DNA of 64,000 nucleotides, taken from NCBI GenBank assembly GCA_963377175.1, contig CAUJNA010003813.1, positions 28,501-92,500 on the forward strand. The letters run 5' to 3'. The position numbers and the translations under genes are program-made. This document shows positions 19,501 through 29,932 of this stretch, piece by piece. The notes beneath the pieces are model-generated. The model did not search any database and was not told where the DNA came from. It worked only from the letters and a program-made list of their open reading frames with translations. The stretch comes from Effrenium voratum (lineage: Eukaryota > Sar > Dinophyceae > Suessiales > Symbiodiniaceae). Numbering within the stretch: position 1 is the stretch's first letter; the number at the start of each line of letters is the position of its first letter.

Positions 19501-21093
19501 ACCATCTTTGTTCGAGATCTTGGCACTTGAGTTCGTACTTGGGCTTGCCAAGGCTTAATTCAGATTTGGCAACACACAGTTGAACATTGCCAATGCGCAA
19601 TCTCAGATTCCCAGTACACATTCTAGTACTGCCAAATTCTAATTGATTTTCGCAAATACTCGGTTCAACACTATAAGTTTAGTACCAACACTCAATCTCC
19701 GATTGTCCACTAGGTATGTTCGTAGGGCCTAGGGCCAACACAAACAGATGTGCCACCAGCGTCTTTCAAGTGCTTGTTTAGTATTGCTGATGCAAAGTTT
19801 AGATTTGCAAATGCTTCATGCCAGGCTCCCAGTATGTTTTAGATTTGCTAAGACTCATTTAGTATTACAAATATTGAATCTCACATACCCAGTACTTCTA
19901 AGTCTAGCTAATACTAAATTTGGTATTGCCAACCCTTAATCTCAGCTTCCCATATTTTGTGTATTTCCAACACGAATTTTAGTGATGCAAGTGTTGGATT
20001 TAGAATTGCATGATCCTTGGTTTCAATACTCATTTCGGCCTTGCTGATGGAAACGTAGATTTGCCAATACTTAGCCTCAGATTCCCAGTATGTGCTGCCA
20101 ATGCTACATTTAGCATTGCCAAGAGTCAATCTCACATTCCCAGTACTTATTTCAATATTGACAATACTTTTTCTTAGATTTGTCTTTGGTTGGGAAGGGC
20201 CTGGATGGGCCACCCTTGCAAAGTAAAAGGCTACGGCTTAGACTGAAAATCTTCAAACAAAATAAGCCATGACACAGGACCCAAGACAATCAGATTAAGG
20301 AGGATCAAGGGCTCTGCCCCTTTTGTTCTTGGGGCCAACTTGGGGCCAAAATCCTGGATGCGCCAAAGCTTAAAGCCAATTTGAGGCCAGAAACATACAA
20401 GGAGCCGTTGAAAAAGAAGGCATGCGTTTGGTTGTTTGCCCGGTATTCCTCTGGCCAAAATAAGGACAGAGGGCCCCAAAACAGTCACAGGATCTTCAAT
20501 GAGGAAAATTCAAATATGCGATCAAAATAGCAGCGGGTAAACACTCGCCCCCTCTCTCTGGCCAGCTGGGAAGGGGCAGCGCGCGTGCCTTTTCAGAACG
20601 CAAAGCAGGCTATGGGTCGGAAGCGCTTTGACGCAGTCTGCCACTTTCAATATAAGGGAAGATCTGGGGGCCAAGATCGCTACAGCGCAGGGGCCTGCCT
20701 GGGCGATCTCGCTTCTTTCGCAAGGTGGCCAGTTTTTATTGTCGGCCAGAACAAAAAGGGAGCGACGTGTTTGACTGCCGCGGCCAAACTTGGCCTTGGC
20801 GAAAAAGTGTGTTCCTAGGCGTCGCCGAATAGCGTTTTGCGCAGCCAACTGCACGAACACACGGCCCAGTGCCAAGACATTATAGAGCTGGGCGCGCGCG
20901 CAACGAAGGGGATCTGCGATCGCAAAAGCTGCCAGCGAATTTTGCGTTGGCTCGCAAATGCGCAGTCAGTCCTCGTGTCTTTTGGGGCCCTGCGCGCTGC
21001 GTGCGCCAGACGGCGCACATCTAGAGTTGGATCGCGCGCATCTAATCACATCCATTTTTTGGATGCGAAAGAAGCACATCCAAAAAATGGATG
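16594..21093. mobile_element. 4.5-kb foldback element with arms of about 2 kb
   Basis: The left arm (about 16597-18740) and right arm (about 19215-21090) are imperfect reverse complements along their whole length. For example a frame at 16922-17347 (+) and one at 20875-20522 (-) translate to similar peptides (RRRLGTHF, SQTRRSLF, PLLF end), and frames at 18418-18738 (+) and 19480-19055 (-) share LTPGCK and LASESTF. Each end carries two copies of the near-palindrome CATCCATTTTTTGGATG (16594-16610 and 16650-16671; 21046-21064 and 21075-21091). The inner parts hold degenerate TTGGCAATACTA repeats. The centre (18741-19210) has a tandem duplication of about 125 bp rich in GGCTCACCGG. It is flanked by AT (or ATC) on both sides. 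No transposase is recognised; the peptides show no known domain. Confidence 0.82.
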
Positions 21094-22103
21094 CGATCGG
21101 GGTGTGGGTGGGGCTGCGTGGCGTCGTTCATGCCGTTGGCGGACCGGACGTCCTGCACGGCCGCGTCCTCGCTGCCCTGCTGAGGCCGGAAGAGCGTGTT
21201 CTCCAGCACCCAGCCCGTGCCGCGCGCGAGACCGTCGTAGGCTGCGCCGCCTGCGAGTCCCACGGCCAACCCTGCCGTTGCCGCTGCGCCGACTCCTGCC
21301 GTGGCAGCCAGCGTTCCAGGCGGACGTACTCAGCAGCGTCCTGGGGGAGCTGGGAGCGGAAGGCCTGCGCCGCCGCAAGTCCTGCTGCCCACGAGGTCCG
21401 CTGCTGCCTGCGCTCCGTCGGCCGCGCTGCGCAAACGGCCCGTGATGGAGGGCGGACCCTGTCCGTTGTTCGTCAGCGCGTCGGCCTCGGGGTCTCCTGC
21501 GAGGTCGTCCTCGCCGAAGCGGTTTCCTCCGCGGCCTTGGTGCATCCGGGCAAGTCGCACGTCCTCGTCCGTGGCCTCGGCGGGAGTGCGGAAGCCTTCC
21601 TCGGGAATTGCCCTCAAAGGCGTATGCTGCAGAGGCTGCGGGTTGGGGTCCTCGCTGGACTGCACGAAGTCGTCCAAGTAGAAGTGGCTCGTGATGAACG
21701 TGGTGGCCTTGCGGTCTGGTTGGTCCAGAGGCAAGGGCTCCCCCCTCTCAAGGTAGCCCGCAACCTGCTCGACGCGCGGGCGCTGGTTGAAGCCGTGGGA
21801 GCTCGCTTGGTCGAGGCGCTTGTTCGGGCTCGGGCCGCACCTCGCTGTCTCTGCGCACCTCGGGCTCGGGCTGTACCACGGGCTCTGGTCGTACCTCGGG
21901 CTCTAACTGTGCCTCGGGTTCTGTCTTGGGCGCTGCCTTGGGCTTTGGGCCGGAAGGGGGAGTCGATTTCGTATGCTGGCTCCGTGAACAGGTCGGGGGT
22001 CATTTTTTTGCTCTTCGGCAGGGGGCAGCGCTGGCGGCTTGGGCTTGTTCTTGCTGCCCGGGGGCCTGCTTCTTGGCCTTGGCGCCGGTTGCGCTTGCTT
22101 CAT
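21094..22103 (-). pseudogene. PLV structural-type gene, N-terminal and middle part, frameshifted
   Basis: Starts at MKQAQPAPRPRSRPPGSKNK (22103), a basic AT-hook-like GRPPGSKNK-type stretch. It shifts frame at a run of seven T near 22003 to MTPDLFTEPAYEIDSPFRPK and Arg/Thr-rich repeats, shifts again to FITSHFYLDDFVQSSEDPNP and RFGEDDLAGDPEADALTNNG (21734-21330), and then to an Ala/Gly-rich hydrophobic stretch AVGLAGGAAYDGLARGTGW ending PHPHPD at the foldback boundary. It has the look of a minor virion protein with one membrane segment; I cannot name a family. It lies directly upstream of the capsid gene on the same strand once the foldback element is removed. Confidence 0.55.
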
Positions 22104-22169
22104 CGGGTTTTTTAATAGGAAATATTTTTTTAAACGACCTTCGGGGGATTAGATGTGATCCAAAAACAG

Positions 22170-22268
22170 CACGAACGACAAGGACGAGGCGTTGTCGACG
22201 CGACCTTGCTTGCAACACGATTGGGACCCAGCCCTCTCCGGTTGTGCTACCAACTGAGCCGTGACACC
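22170..22268 (-). other. tRNA-like sequence between PLV gene and LINE
   Basis: On the minus strand, GGCTCAGTTGGTAGCACAACCGG is a clear box A and D-arm (split here as GGCTCAGTTGGTAG plus CACAACCGG). It is followed by a degenerate anticodon arm and AAGGTCGCGTCGACAACG as a poor box B. Stems are only partly kept. It lies about 70 bp upstream of the structural-type gene start. Confidence 0.4.
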
Positions 22269-22358
22269 CCCCGTCGTGTGTGTTTTGGTTTCTCTTTCCC
22301 TTTTGGCTTTTTCTGTTTGTTTTGCCCCACTGTGAACAAGCAGCCCGGCCGGCTCTCG

Positions 22359-23264
22359 ATGCCTGCCATGGACGACCTATGTGTGCAGCCGCCTGGGCCT
22401 CATTGTGTGCTGCATTTCGGCCTCTCAGTTACAAAGGTGTCCTTTGATCTCGGCATGAGTATTTCAGATGTGGCGCTCCGTGCGATTGGCCTATTCAGCG
22501 GGTACAGAATCAAGACCAGGCACGCCTATTTTGCACCGGACACGCCCGCCATTTTGTTCGATGGACTTCACCTTCACCTTCAGCAATTTGGTGTTCTGGG
22601 AATGTATTGTACTTCTTGCCATGATTTCAGGTACTTCTCAGGACACATCAGTGCTTCGAGCCGATATGTTACATGCAGGACCTGCTCCGGTCTCTGTGAA
22701 CAGCATTCGACCCATGGACAGAAAGATGCATCCGCTAGTCAGGAGATGGGAATCCCACGACCACTGCGGCTTTCTTTCATTGCAAGGAGATGAGTGGAGA
22801 ATCAGCCGGACCTCCTCTCCTGTCTATTCCTCAGACAGTTGACATTTGGTTTTATGGACCTCTTTCCTCCCCACTCCAATGTTTGCAAATTTTTGGCGAT
22901 GAGAATTTGGCAGATCTCTGTGGGAGGCTTGGGATCCCTGCTGACCTTTGCCTTTTTTCAGTCAATGGCAAATCTCAGGAACCCTGTACATTGGTTCAAT
23001 CCATCATGGACCAGGTCCTCCGCATCCGTTTTCGCGGCCTACCTGGAGGTGCTTCATTGGAATGGTAACTCATCTGTTGCGGGCGAATCAGATTGCAGTT
23101 CAGTCTCAACACACCATCGCAAACAAGCGCAGGTGATTGATCAGTGTTCTGACGAGCAAAGACGCTTGCAACCAGTGACCTTGCCTGCCAGTGATTCTCC
23201 ATCACTTCTGGATGAGAGTATCAAATTCCCCGATCAAATTTGGTTTCGAGGGATTGCCATGTGA
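22359..23264 (+). pseudogene. LINE N-terminal region with ubiquitin-like fragment
   Basis: Begins at ATG 22359 (MPAMDDLCVQPPGPHCVLHF) and runs to a stop at 22793. The better continuation is the frame at 22790-23068: VDIWFYGPLSSPLQCLQIFG, LADLCGRLGIPADLCLFSVN, and VLRIRFRGLPGGA. The last stretch resembles the LRLRGG end of ubiquitin-like folds, and a second similar end occurs in the ORF at 25442. Role unknown; a ubiquitin-like tag or a cleavage site for the protease-like domain is a guess. Confidence 0.4.
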
Positions 23265-23297
23265 CTCCCGGTATTCAGATCACCAACGCCATATTTT

Positions 23298-25161
23298 GTG
23301 AGGCCATCCAATTTGATCAGGATGCAGACTTTCAGGCGATTTCGTCACGAGTACTTCCTGATAAAGATCAGCACCATCAGAGACTGCTTCAATTGCATAC
23401 CTGTCAGTGTGGATCCACCGGTCATCATAACGCACGTCACGCGAGACGAGCTGAGTGATTGCTTGTTCCACACACGGCGTGAGTCTTTTTGCATTGCAGT
23501 CTGTAATACACTTGACGAGCCCGTGCAAGATGCTTTTGAGTTATTCTCCGGTGGATTTGCAGGCTGGAAGCAGGCTATTACAGCCCTCAATCAGCAAGGG
23601 TTGATCAATATTAATGTGAGTCATGCCATCGACTTAGACCATGAGTCCTGTAGCAACTACCGCCTGAACCACTGCAGTGGTCTGAACGACGAGAAATGCA
23701 CCCGCTGTCACCAAGAAAGAGTTTTGTGCAAACATGTCCTGCCGGAATTGCTTCAACAGTCTTGACGGTCAGGCTTTTCTTGACCTCCTTGATAGCATGA
23801 AGCTGAACCAACCGCCAATCGTTTGGATCGAAAACGTTTCAGCGATCACTAAGCACCGCCACTTTCGCATTGTCACAGATCGAATCGGCCGTGCGGGGTT
23901 CCAGATTGTGCAACAGATCGAGTCCAATTTGCTTGCCTTGCAACCGACATGCAGGAGCAGATGGATGGCAATTTGTGTTCGCCGCGACTTGCTTCCGCTT
24001 GTTGGCGGCCTTCCTCGGTGCCCCTTTCCTGTTTTGGACAAATCTACCCTCATTGGCAGAGACGTTATCCCTGTTCACCTGCCTCCACTGCATGAGCAAA
24101 GTTTACTCTTGACTCAAAGTGAGCGTGATACATACTCAGATGCCAGGTATTGTAAACAGGCAACCTCGAAGGACCGAACTCTGCAGCACAGAATCAAAGG
24201 GCCTTATGGTCACCTAGGCACCGTGATGGCAAAGTATGGATCGCAGCACACGCTGCATCCGTCGGCACTTCAGCAAAGTGGGCTCCATGCCGATCTCACC
24301 GGTGCCGTCCAGCGACCTCGATTCTTTTCGCCTTTGGAGCTTGCGTTGGTCTTGGGAACATTCGGGACTCTCAAACTTCCGCGAAAATGCCGGAGTGCAC
24401 ACCATATGGTAGGAAACGCTATTTCCCCCATGCAAGCGTTGCAAGTGCTCCTGCCCATCATGTGTATCCTCACTAAAACCCGGATTTGCGCCCCAGTTCC
24501 ACATCCACAGGACATCCTGATGAGCGCATGGAGGATGCGACTCCGAACAAGCCAAACGAACGTGATCGAATCTAACTGGATTGGGTTGGTTGCAGTTTGC
24601 AGCTCAAGCACTGCTGAGACACATCGTGGACCCGTGCTGGCAATTTCCCACACCCGTGGGATGTCGGTGTCCGAACCCATCGCTGAGGACCGACATTTAG
24701 TTGAGTCGAACATTGTTATCTCATCTCCACTTACTCGGAATGTTTGTGTTTCAGGTGCGCAAGTTCCGAATCCTCTCACCGAGACTCTGTGTTCACTCAC
24801 ACTCCCTTGGGGTTTGCCTCCCTTTCAGATTTGGCTCAACCCTGATGACTGCGTTGAAACCTCAGCACCTCCCACCTCGTGCCTCAAATCCATTGCCTCG
24901 GCGGTTGGCATCAGTGAACATTGCATATTCCGGACCTGCGGATCCAAGTGTGTGCTCCTTGCGCCCGATGCCCTCGTGCCTGATCCTGTGCAAGACCTGA
25001 TCGCTATCCCCTGTTTGACTGACCCGAGTGAGTTCCCACTTTGCCGACGTGTGCAACAGAACCTTCAGTGTTTGAACACCCCTGCCCGCAAGGCATCGGC
25101 ACGGACACACATTTACGTGTACCACCATGATCGATGTTTTCGTTTTCGAGTGGAACGCTGA
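23298..25161 (+). pseudogene. C5 cytosine DNA methyltransferase domain of the LINE, frameshifted
   Basis: DNA cytosine-5 methyltransferase fold. Motif I (DAFELFSGGFAGW) is at about 23530 in the first frame (23298-23765). Motif VI (VWIENVSAI) is at about 23825, a motif VIII-like QPTCRSRWMAICVRRD at about 23945, and the motif IX/X region FFSPLELALVLGTFG then MVGNAISPMQA at about 24405, all in the second frame (23734-25161). The catalytic PCQ of motif IV falls at the frame break and reads MSCRN, so the catalytic Pro-Cys-Gln is not kept as such. After about residue 290 of the second frame follows a LINE-specific region. Cytosine methyltransferases inside dinoflagellate retrotransposons are a known phenomenon. 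This copy is inactive. Confidence 0.72.
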
Positions 25162-25441
25162 GCTTCGCCACCAGCTCCTTGTATCAGCCGTGCAGGAATT
25201 TGCATCTTATCCCAACTTCCACCTGAAGGGTCGGCTCCACAATTCCTCGAGGGTTACCCACCCCGGATCATTACAGGGATGGGAACGAATCGTGACACTC
25301 GACATCCGCGAGTGTGTTGATCGGACAGTAGCGGCCTCCCTTGTGCCACCACCTCTTGGCTGTGCCGAAGTGTGGATTGCCTGGGCTGGGTCTAGACTGA
25401 CCCCCTTCCGTGCCTGAGTTGACCTTCCGATCTCTCAACTA

Positions 25442-27226
25442 GTGACCCAGTTCCTGATCGGACCCCCCACAAGCCTGTCCGTAGTTGAAGTTCGATGCAA
25501 CGGTAAGCTCATCGACCTGACCCTGACTGTCCTTCACTTTGCTAATAGCGTGGTTCGTGTTTTCCTGCCAGGACTGCCAGGTGGTGGTAAGTCCCATCCG
25601 GCTGCTGTTGAAGGAGAGCATACTGCCACCAGTGAAGCCAGATCAGCCACTGACAGGTTTATTGCACACTGTAGACAGAGATGCACTGTGTTTGGATCTC
25701 TTGATCACCTTCTCGCACACCGCCAGATGCTAGTTGCAACTAGTTTGCGTTTGCAGATCCTTCTTGCGCAGGGCACCCTTTGGGGGGATGATGAGATCCT
25801 GTACCATCTTGAGTGTATCTCTAACACTCAACCCGACGAGCTTGTAATCCCTGTTGATCCTCTGATCACGTCGGCCTTACTAAGTGATTCGCCTCACTGC
25901 CTGCTTCGCTCTTGGTTATTCGATCGAGTGAATCTTGATGATGAGTGTCTCCTTATCACGGCCATCAGAATTCAGGACCATTGGGTTCCAATTGTTTGGC
26001 ACCTCCACATGCGCCAGATCCATACAGCATCTTGTGACATCATCGAGGACACTGCGCAATTTGTCCAGCAAGCCACTAATGTGTTACTGCAGGCCACAGG
26101 ACTTCGTGCCGGTCATTCAAATCATCGAGTTGCCAGACCATGGTGTGCAGGACTCCAAGATGCTTGTGGCGCCCAGGCCATTGCTTGGATTCGATGTGCC
26201 GTTGGCCCTCTGCCCAACCCTGGAGACTTGTCGCATCTTTCACTCCGACGTCTCTTTTGTTGCAGTCTTGCCGGAAGTGAATACGTGCCTCAAGTTCATT
26301 ACCTTGCTGGGGGGAAATTCAACCCGTTGAAAGCAGGTTTGGCGCAAAGCCTCATCGATGCAGGCCAGCCAATCAGACAAGTGGCCAAACTTGTGGATAC
26401 GTTACACGATGCCATCCCTAATCAGGATTTGAGCAACATCCTCAGCATGCCTCGACTTGAGGAGCGATCTGCGGCACTCACTGATGTTGCAGCCAAGCAC
26501 AACGTTGACCTTTCCGCCAGCATGTCGAGTACTTCCCGCCCCAAGGGCAAAGGCAAGGGTGCGAAATCAGCCAAGCCTGCCAAATCCCATCGTCGTGACA
26601 CTCCCCTGCCCTGTGTTGGCGACTTGACCCTGCATCCCAATTACTTTCAGACGAGCAGTGGAGAGCCAATCCCCGTTATCACCGAACTCAATACCAAGGC
26701 ATATGGCGTTGCTCTGGTCACTTCGACCGACCTCATCCCATGGCTCAGTGCCAGTGCGAAAGTTGCTGATGAACTTGCTGCCCTTACGCTGGACGGCATC
26801 CAGCCCGATCAGTGGCCCGCATATAAGTGTGCCTGGGTTACTTGCCCTGCCACCGATTGTGCTGGGAATACAGTCATTCTCAGTGGGTTGTTGACTCAGC
26901 TCGGAGAGAAACCCGTGACTTGCCCACCCTCTCAATGCAGCATCGTGAAGGAAGAAGTTGTTCAATGCCACATCACCGTGTGCCGTGTTGACTTCCCCGA
27001 GCAAGTGTGGCAGCAGATTCTGCAAGCCCCTGCCAAAACCATCCTTTCTCGTATCACGCAAGAAACTGTTCGAAGTGCTATTCAATCGGTATGGGGCCGT
27101 TCATTCCGTGTTGGCCAAAAAGCCTGCAAGCCACAAGATGCTGATTCTGGTCCATATCCCCACACAATTCGCATTCCGCCTCCTGCAGGACTCAGGCTTT
27201 GTGAAGATGAACATTTCACAACGTGA
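25442..27226 (+). CDS. LINE ORF with cysteine-protease-like and Gag-like regions
   Basis: A 594-aa frame. Near the start, VVRVFLPGLPGGG again resembles a ubiquitin-like Gly-Gly end. Residues 110-245 (WGDDEILYHLE, IPVDPL, HWVPIVWHLHM, GAQAIAWIRC) follow the order seen in C48/papain-like cysteine proteases: a His within HWVP and a Cys within DACGAQAIAWI. The middle has a helical bundle (LAQSLIDAGQPIRQVAKLVD) and a basic KGKGKGAKSAKPAKSHRR stretch that may bind nucleic acid. The C-terminal 200 residues are unrecognised. The first Met is not necessarily the true start, since the previous frame stops only at 25162 and may continue by frameshift. Confidence 0.5.
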   Translation: MTQFLIGPPTSLSVVEVRCNGKLIDLTLTVLHFANSVVRVFLPGLPGGGKSHPAAVEGEHTATSEARSATDRFIAHCRQRCTVFGSLDHLLAHRQMLVATSLRLQILLAQGTLWGDDEILYHLECISNTQPDELVIPVDPLITSALLSDSPHCLLRSWLFDRVNLDDECLLITAIRIQDHWVPIVWHLHMRQIHTASCDIIEDTAQFVQQATNVLLQATGLRAGHSNHRVARPWCAGLQDACGAQAIAWIRCAVGPLPNPGDLSHLSLRRLFCCSLAGSEYVPQVHYLAGGKFNPLKAGLAQSLIDAGQPIRQVAKLVDTLHDAIPNQDLSNILSMPRLEERSAALTDVAAKHNVDLSASMSSTSRPKGKGKGAKSAKPAKSHRRDTPLPCVGDLTLHPNYFQTSSGEPIPVITELNTKAYGVALVTSTDLIPWLSASAKVADELAALTLDGIQPDQWPAYKCAWVTCPATDCAGNTVILSGLLTQLGEKPVTCPPSQCSIVKEEVVQCHITVCRVDFPEQVWQQILQAPAKTILSRITQETVRSAIQSVWGRSFRVGQKACKPQDADSGPYPHTIRIPPPAGLRLCEDEHFTT

Positions 27227-27271
27227 CTCGTCCGGCCTCCCTGACCATCAGTTTACCATGATCTGGTTGAA

Positions 27272-28216
27272 GTGCGTGAGGAACTTGAGCCCGAGCTCCT
27301 TTCGCTGCCCCATGTGGGATACATTGCTTCTGATCGCGGATTTGGAGTCAGAATCAGTAGGACCAACTTAAAAGCGGCTTGGGCTTCTCTCAAACCTGGC
27401 ATCGCCTTTGAAGAGCCCATTGAAATCAAGTTGCTGTTCAAACTATCAGCATTGCCGCCAGCCACAACTGCAGATGGCCTCCGTGTCCTTGCCACCGAGA
27501 CAGGTTGGAACATGCGGCCATTGAAGCGAATCAACGCATCCACTTGGCTCATAGGGGCATCCAAACCTTTCAAGTCCGAAAACATTTGTGTTGAAGGTGC
27601 CACAATCCTCATCAAACCAGTGCAGCCACATGGATCCCGCCAACCTAGGGGAGCTATTCTTGCAAGCGCTGGCGCCCGGCCAGACATTCCTTCCACCGGC
27701 AGCACCGGTAGTGCAGACCCATGGATGAAAGGTCAGGACCCATGGGCCAAAGCAGCCGCACGTGTTGCTCCGCCACCATTGCCCCCTACGCAGGGGCCAC
27801 TGGCCGACAAATTGCAAGCTCAAGATACCAAAATTGAGTCCTTGGAGAAAAAAGTTTCCGACCTTTCTGCCACCCTGTCCGGTCGACTTGATTCCCAGCA
27901 TTCGGAACTCTCCAAAAGGCTCGACAATCAGCAAGCCAAGCAGGAGACTGATATGCTCACCTTGAGCCACAAGGTGACTCACGACCTGCGCCAATTGCAG
28001 CAGGGCATGCAGCTGTCCTTTTCCGAGAGCCTTGCCGCTGCGTTACAACAGCAGAGCAGTGACCTGCTGAAAGCCATCAAGGGTTCCCGTCCATCGCCCC
28101 GGGATGGACAGGAGGACCCGCAGAAAAAACCAAAACTCGAGACGGGCCGGGTCCGCCACTTCAAGCCATGGGGAAGTGACTGGAGTGGTGGGGCCCTCAG
28201 TCACTTCCTTCCATGA
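27272..28216 (+). CDS. LINE ORF1-like protein with coiled coil
   Basis: A 314-aa frame. The N-terminal domain (residues 15-120: GVRISRTNLKAAWASLKPG, LKRINASTWLIGASKPF) has an RNA-binding-like alpha/beta look, ending ATILIKPVQP. A Pro/Ala linker leads to a coiled coil (about residues 178-265: LQAQDTKIESLEKKVSDLSA, SKRLDNQQAKQETDMLTLS), as in the ORF1 proteins of many LINEs that trimerise and coat the RNA. It lies between the Gag-like ORF and the endonuclease ORF on the same strand. Confidence 0.6.
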   Translation: MREELEPELLSLPHVGYIASDRGFGVRISRTNLKAAWASLKPGIAFEEPIEIKLLFKLSALPPATTADGLRVLATETGWNMRPLKRINASTWLIGASKPFKSENICVEGATILIKPVQPHGSRQPRGAILASAGARPDIPSTGSTGSADPWMKGQDPWAKAAARVAPPPLPPTQGPLADKLQAQDTKIESLEKKVSDLSATLSGRLDSQHSELSKRLDNQQAKQETDMLTLSHKVTHDLRQLQQGMQLSFSESLAAALQQQSSDLLKAIKGSRPSPRDGQEDPQKKPKLETGRVRHFKPWGSDWSGGALSHFLP

Positions 28217-28579
28217 GGTGACTTCAATTCCCACGATGCATGTTTACATTTCTCAATCACGTGCCTTGCTTTGCACCTTGTATGGGGATACTTCATGTCC
28301 CACCAGTGTGTGGCAGACAACAGACTGCTTCGTACTTGTTGGATTTGATGGGGTTTACAAGCCCTTGCATTCGCATCACACTTACTTGAGAGAATTTACA
28401 CTCCTATTGTTAACGATACACAGACAGCCGCCCGGCTGTTCTTTTGTACCGCGTGTGCAGAAGATTCCAGTGTCACTGATCCTTTCGTGGTCAGGACAAA
28501 GACTGCATGTCCACAATACTACCCTTTCCGCATTCACGACAGATGCCGTGTACAGCATTTGGCATCACAGATATTGCAG

Positions 28580-29932
28580 TGCCGGAGCCTCTTTCGGTGC
28601 ATTCGTTTTTGTCATTTTTGTGTTTACCTCCATGCATGTCGCATTGGTGAAGCTAGTAATCCAGGACCTGACACTCCGATTCGGTTTGCTGTCCTTAACC
28701 CTATTTACTCCGTGAAATAGGAGCCGACATTCTATGCCTGTCAGAAACCAGCTGTACGGCCGCCGTTCAACGCGAGGAACAACGACTTCTCAAAGATGAC
28801 CTTGGCTTTTCTGTGCAGTGGGGATGTCCCGTCCCCCCTCACAGTGAAACCAGCAAAGGGGATGATGCTCGCCGTGGTCAACCCTTAAGAGTTGCAATCC
28901 TGTCTAAATTCCCTACTAGACCTCCCAGGCTTCCCATCGAGGACCCCTACTTTAAATCTTGCCGTTTTCAGGAAACATGGATCAAGGTCCACAGTATCAA
29001 TTTGTGTGTCATCGTCATCTACGCCTTCACCGATGCACATTCCAACTCCCGGGAAAAAAACCGTGTTTTGCTTTCCTATACCCTTCAACGTGCCTGCCAA
29101 GCTGCCTTTCGTTGCAGTTACCGGGGATTTCAATAATGCTCTCAAGAATTCGCCCGAGGGACTTCACTTCCGACATCACGGTTTTGTGGATACCTTGGAA
29201 TGGGCCCGTTGGCACTTCCCCTCTCGAATTCACCCAACCTGCAATGGAGCTTCCTATAATGACACCATTCTAGCTAGTCCCGGGGTCTTTAATCTAATTG
29301 ACCATGCTGAAGTACTGTCCGATTGTGCTTTTGCCAACCACCTGCCTTTTGTTTTGACTCTCAAGGCGCCGCCACGGACGCACATTACCAAGAAACTCAT
29401 TATCCCACAGGATTGGACACAGTATACAAGGGATATTCTTCACGCCGCTTTTGCTAGTGACTCTTCCGTGGATTACAAACTTCACCAATGGGCTCTACAT
29501 GTCGAAGATTCCATTTGCATTGGCAAAGATAATCACGATGCTAATGAACAGGAACTTCCTAATAGGTCCTTGCCTAGACGTTTCCGCGGTCGCTGCCATG
29601 GTCCCAAGTGTGTGAAGATACAGACACCCGGCCCTTCGAAGCCAGCCGGCCGCAATCAGTTTGAGCCCCTTTCGGATGTGTGCGCTTTGACTGCCACTCA
29701 CAAGACTAGACAAGTTCGCCGAATTGAAAGTTTCTTGAAAAATCTTGAAGCTGCCATTTCAAACTCTCGCACCTACGAACTTGGTGGACGCCTTGCCTCT
29801 GAGTGGCAAGCCATTTGTCGTGCGCCCGGATACCCGCACTCTTTCTCAGGTTGGGCAATTACGACCGTGACCTCGTTTGGCTTGTTTCCCCCTTCAGTGA
29901 GGGGGCAGTTCCTTGGGTCCGTCACCTTTTAG
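28580..29932 (+). pseudogene. LINE APE endonuclease with 2A-like NPGP motif, frameshifted
   Basis: Apurinic-type endonuclease that nicks the target for reverse transcription. The frame at 28487-28720 ends with CRIGEASNPGPDTPIRFAVL: GEASNPGP resembles the 2A ribosome-skipping core (NPGP) and sits just before the endonuclease. The domain then shifts frame: GADILCLSETSC (the catalytic Glu in SET) at about 28710-28760, then the frame 28892-29932 with VAVTGDFNNAL (Asn/Asp motif), NGASYNDTILASP and SDCAFANHLPFVL (His motif). A linker leads to the reverse transcriptase. Several indels break it. Confidence 0.66.

Noticed and set aside
20958..22115. 385-aa + strand ORF
   Set aside because: Antisense to the PLV structural-type gene; Arg/Ala/Val-rich without domain, and it crosses the foldback border.
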